The position numbers and the translations under genes are program-made. Shown piece after piece: positions 5,008 to 7,539 of a DNA stretch of 7,539 nucleotides. The notes under the pieces are model-generated. The model ran no database searches and was not told the origin of the DNA. It saw only the letters and a program-made list of their open reading frames with translations. The stretch comes from Pseudomonas sp. (GTDB lineage: Bacteria; Pseudomonadota; Gammaproteobacteria; Pseudomonadales; Pseudomonadaceae), in the NCBI GenBank assembly GCA_003525045.1, contig DQGF01000377.1, positions 410-7,948 of the forward strand, given 5' to 3'. Position 1 is the stretch's first letter; each line of letters begins with the position of its first letter.

Positions 5008-6804
5008 ATGCTCGAGAGTTTGCACGCGGTATTGCGGTGTTGTGCCAGGCTGCTTCTGGTCGGTGGTGCCATCTCTTATTCGGCATTGGCGCCCGCGCTG
5101 GGCTTGGGCGAAATCACCTTGCATTCGTCGCTGAATCAACCGCTGCGCGCCGACATCACCCTGATGGACGCCGCGGGCCTGCAGGAGGGCGAGTTGTCGG
5201 TGAGCCTGGCGACGGCAGAAGAATTCAGCCGCGCCGGTGTCGATCGAGTGTTCTTCCTCAACGATCTGAAGTTCACGCCGATCCTGCGCGGCAACCGCAG
5301 CCTGATCCGGGTGAGCTCCAACAAGCCGGTCAATGAACCCTTCCTGAATTTCCTGGTACAGCTCAACCAGCCCAACGGGCGCGTGCTGCGCGAGTACACG
5401 GTATTGATCGACCCGCCGGGCGCACCGGGGATTGTTCCCGTTGCTGACGAACCGGTTGTCAACACACAATCGTCCGCATTCCCGGCCGTGGAGCCCGCCG
5501 TTGCACCGCCACCTGCGGCGAAGAGCAAAAAACCGCCCACCCCGCGCATCGATCAACCTGCTGCCGCGCCTGTCACTGATCCTGTTGCCGAGCAACTGGC
5601 CGTCAGTGTCCTGCAAAACCAGCAGCTGCAAGCCACGATCGATGAGCTGAATGCGAAATTGCAGGCTCAAAACGAGCAGATCGCCGGCCAGAAAAAGCAG
5701 GTCACCGAGTTGCAGACTCAATTGGCGGAAGTCAAACAGGCTTCGGTGGAATCTGTAGCGCCAGAAGCCGTGGCTCCAGCGCCGGTTGTTGTTGAAAAGT
5801 TCGAGACGACTGACTGGCCGCTGATCTTCGGGTTGCTGTTGCTGGTAGCCCTGGTGTTGCTCGGATTGTTTGTACGTCGTCAACGACAGCAAGTTCAGGC
5901 AGTATTTGAGCCGTTACCCGTTTTGCCGTCACGGCATGAGCCGGTGCTGAATCGGGAAGCGCAGCCGCATGCTCAGGCACCCGTACAGGGCGAAGAGACG
6001 CCGGCGGGCGATGTGCTCGAAGGGGTCGGCATTTATCTGGCCTATGGCCGTTTTTCCGAAGCAGCCGGTTTGTTGAGAGAGGCATTGGTCAAGGAACCGC
6101 ATCGCACCGATCTGGCCGTGCAGCTGCTGGACGTTCTGGGCAAACAAGGTGATGTGGCCGCCTATGAAGCTCAGGAAAGCAGCCTGCGTGTCGCTGGGTT
6201 CGACCCGCAGAAGCTCCAGCAGATTCGTGACCGTTATCCGAAACTGGGTAATGTCGCCGCATTGGCCGTCGCACCCCTCATCACGCCGCCCGCGGTTGCG
6301 CAGCCCCAGGCAGAAGCAGCCGCTGGCGATGAGTTCCAGTTGAACCTGGACGACCTGTCGATGGATTCAAATTGGGACCTGATCAGCCCCTTCGAAAATT
6401 CACCGTCCGCCGCCGAATCGCCGAATGAGGCGCCACGCACCAACGAGTCTGAATTCACCTCGAACCTGCACATCTTGCCCGATGTATTCGAAATGCCTGA
6501 CGAGCCGACGCTGGACGAACCCGAGTTCGAGTGGGTGGCCGAACCTGATGCACAGTCTCTGGATGACGACTTTCTCGACGAGTTCGGTGATTCCGGCCTG
6601 TCGTTGGAACTTGAACCATTGAATGCTGAATTGATGGATCTTGAGCCGTCCGAACCGACCAACGCCGCAAAGCTGGAACAGGCCCAGACCTGCATCGATG
6701 ACGGTGATCTGGACAGCGCCATCGAGCTGCTCAATGAGTTGCTCAAGGACGGCGACGAACCGCTCAAACAGACTGCACGGAGTTTGTTGGCCGGCATCCG
6801 TTGA
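5008..6804 (+). CDS. FimV/HubP-like polar membrane protein
   Basis: A 598-residue relative of FimV (P. aeruginosa) and HubP (Vibrio), inner-membrane proteins that organise the cell pole for twitching and signalling. Seen in order: a signal peptide (about 1-30, ending near ALAPA); the FimV N-terminal domain (about 33-135) with LGEITLHSSLNQPL, KPVNEPFLNFLVQL and LREYTVLID; a Pro/Ala-rich linker (about 136-193); and a coiled coil (about 195-245) with Gln/Glu/Lys heptads. One membrane helix follows at about 270-289 (from WPLIFGLLLLVAL), with VRRQRQ marking the cytoplasmic side. Then comes a TPR-like cytoplasmic part (about 336-395, YLAYGRFSEAAGLLREAL) and a strongly acidic stretch (about 440-550). 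It ends in the FimV C-terminal motif (553-598, AQTCIDDGDLDSAIELL to SLLAGIR). No LysM domain is visible and the protein is far shorter than P. aeruginosa FimV (about 919), so it is probably a paralogue. The ATG at 5008 was chosen because AAGGGA lies five bases upstream; the ATG at 5002 would have no spacing. Confidence 0.88.
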   Translation: MLESLHAVLRCCARLLLVGGAISYSALAPALGLGEITLHSSLNQPLRADITLMDAAGLQEGELSVSLATAEEFSRAGVDRVFFLNDLKFTPILRGNRSLIRVSSNKPVNEPFLNFLVQLNQPNGRVLREYTVLIDPPGAPGIVPVADEPVVNTQSSAFPAVEPAVAPPPAAKSKKPPTPRIDQPAAAPVTDPVAEQLAVSVLQNQQLQATIDELNAKLQAQNEQIAGQKKQVTELQTQLAEVKQASVESVAPEAVAPAPVVVEKFETTDWPLIFGLLLLVALVLLGLFVRRQRQQVQAVFEPLPVLPSRHEPVLNREAQPHAQAPVQGEETPAGDVLEGVGIYLAYGRFSEAAGLLREALVKEPHRTDLAVQLLDVLGKQGDVAAYEAQESSLRVAGFDPQKLQQIRDRYPKLGNVAALAVAPLITPPAVAQPQAEAAAGDEFQLNLDDLSMDSNWDLISPFENSPSAAESPNEAPRTNESEFTSNLHILPDVFEMPDEPTLDEPEFEWVAEPDAQSLDDDFLDEFGDSGLSLELEPLNAELMDLEPSEPTNAAKLEQAQTCIDDGDLDSAIELLNELLKDGDEPLKQTARSLLAGIR

Positions 6805-6845
6805 AGATCTTTCAAGCGGCTCTCGGGGCGCGCAATAAAGGCAGT

Positions 6846-6851
6846 TATGAT
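6846..6851 (+). promoter_or_regulatory. Possible -10 element for the Rdx gene
   Basis: TATGAT, five of six matching the -10 consensus, lies 35 bases upstream of the Rdx start and 42 bases past the fimV-like stop. The expected -35 position is GC-rich and does not match, so the call is weak. Confidence 0.25.
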
Positions 6852-6885
6852 AGCGACGCCCTCTGGCCCTGGAGTCCTGCCCATC

Positions 6886-7173
6886 ATGACCGCGCATAAA
6901 CCGGAAATCATCATTACGTATTGCACACAATGCCAGTGGTTGTTGCGCGCGGCCTGGCTGGCCCAGGAGCTGCTCAGTACCTTTGGTGACGACCTGGGCA
7001 AAGTGTCCCTGGTGCCCGGCACCGGCGGGGTCTTTTACATTTTCTGTGACGAGGTGCAAATCTGGGAGCGCAAGACCGATGGCGGTTTCCCCGAGGCCAA
7101 GGTGCTCAAGCAGCGGGTCCGCGATCAGATCGATCCGGACCGGGACTTGGGGCACAACGATCGGACTCAGTGA
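6886..7173 (+). CDS. SelT/SelW/SelH (Rdx) family redox protein
   Basis: A 95-residue thioredoxin-like protein of the CXXC/U SelWTH (Rdx) family, thought to act in thiol redox reactions; the bacterial substrate is unknown. Seen: a beta strand PEIIITY leading straight into CTQC (C13-C16), then the helix WLLRAAWLAQELLSTF, then VSLVPGTGGVFYIF with the family's GTGG-x-F turn. The conserved DEVQIWERK and GGFPEAKVLKQRVRD segments follow. Both active-site positions are encoded by TGC, so it is a cysteine homologue rather than a selenoprotein. The ATG at 6886 was chosen because the protein then begins MTAHKPEI as in relatives and GGAG lies 11 bases upstream, a rather long spacing. An in-frame ATG at 6847 would add 13 residues but overlaps the possible -10. 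Its 3' end overlaps that of the convergent EamA gene by 7 bases. Confidence 0.9.
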   Translation: MTAHKPEIIITYCTQCQWLLRAAWLAQELLSTFGDDLGKVSLVPGTGGVFYIFCDEVQIWERKTDGGFPEAKVLKQRVRDQIDPDRDLGHNDRTQ

Positions 7174-7539
7174 GACGCGGCTTCTGCCGCAACGGTCTTT
7201 TTGCTTGAGCCGCCTGAGAGCCGGCTGGACACCACGATCGCGACGATGATCAACGCACCGCCGATCAACATGCGCAGAGTCGGGTTTTCATCGAACAGCA
7301 GCCAGGCCATGGTGATCCCGTAAACCGGCTCCAGGGCGAACACCACCGCGGCGGTTCGCGCCTTGATCACCGCCAGGCTGGCGACAAACAGGCTGTGAGC
7401 GACGCCGGTGCAGAACACCCCGAGCAGACCGATCCACAGCCAGTCGAGGGCGCGCACCTCGCTCAACTGCGGTGCCGCCACCGGCAGCAGGCACAGCGCG
7501 ACCACCACGTTCTGACACAGCGCCGCCTGCACCGGCGGG
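7167..7539 (-). CDS. EamA/DMT superfamily transporter, C-terminal part (5' end off window)
   Basis: The last 123 codons of an inner-membrane drug/metabolite transporter family protein. Seen: a hydrophobic helix beginning ALCQNVVVALCLLPV and a helix with LDWLWIGLLGVFCTGVAHSL. The second-repeat EamA signature follows: ARTAAVVFALEPVYGI, then AWLLFDENPTLRMLIGGAL and IIVAIVVSSRL. A short polar tail ends EAASH. These are helices of the second EamA repeat; the first repeat and start are beyond the right edge. Substrates of this family range over amino acids and other metabolites, and nothing here fixes one. The stop overlaps the end of the convergent Rdx gene, leaving no room for an intergenic terminator. 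Confidence 0.88.
   Translation of the reverse strand, partial: PPVQAALCQNVVVALCLLPVAAPQLSEVRALDWLWIGLLGVFCTGVAHSLFVASLAVIKARTAAVVFALEPVYGITMAWLLFDENPTLRMLIGGALIIVAIVVSSRLSGGSSKKTVAAEAASH

Noticed and set aside
4933..5892. 319-codon minus-strand open frame opposite the fimV-like gene
   Set aside because: It is rich in Arg and Gln with low complexity, as expected from antisense reading, and shows no family motifs.
6234..7155. Two long minus-strand open frames (6234-7022 and 6400-7155) across the end of the fimV-like gene and the Rdx gene
   Set aside because: Both strongly conflict with well-supported genes on the plus strand and their translations look like antisense composition (Ser/Gly-rich or Gln/Arg-rich).

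Overview
The window looks like chromosomal DNA of a fluorescent Pseudomonas (P. fluorescens/putida lineage). The evidence is the high-GC coding style, the near-verbatim Pseudomonas type of RecQ with its extra C-terminal helix-turn-helix region, a LapD-family receptor fragment, a FimV-like protein, and two REP/REPIN-type intergenic repeats of kinds familiar from this group. The species cannot be fixed from sequence alone.

Layout. Minus strand, left part: the 5' portion of a LapD-family cyclic-di-GMP receptor (1-553, running off the left edge) lies downstream of a two-gene unit, a UPF0149/YecA-family gene (1182-1769) followed closely by a YbaN/DUF454 membrane protein gene (776-1171). An imperfect REP-like inverted pair (670-757) separates ybaN from the lapD-like gene. 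The 428-base divergent intergenic region 1770-2197 holds a second, clearer REPIN (1883-1989) and the probable leaders of yecA and recQ. Plus strand, centre and right: recQ (2198-4324), a SlyA-like MarR regulator (4444-4878), a LysM-less FimV/HubP-like polar protein (5008-6804), and a small SelT/SelW/SelH (Rdx) family protein (6886-7173). The Rdx gene ends convergently on, and overlaps by 7 bases, the 3' end of an EamA/DMT transporter gene that enters from the right edge (7167-7539, minus).

How the parts relate. RecQ is DNA-repair housekeeping. Three neighbours plausibly touch surface life and signalling: LapD-type control of an adhesin protease, a FimV-like scaffold, and a SlyA-like regulator. 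The sequence itself does not prove they act together. The best regulatory signal is a SlyA-type palindrome plus an overlapping second palindrome directly upstream of the SlyA-like gene, suggesting autoregulation. I see no CRISPR, phage, transposase, toxin-antitoxin or RNA gene. Most of the window is ordinary core genome, and I did not find a convincing wholly new system. The observations most worth a second look are the LapD-like gene without lapG immediately upstream, the SlyA-type operator pair, the shortened FimV-like protein, and two substitutions at conserved RecQ motif positions.
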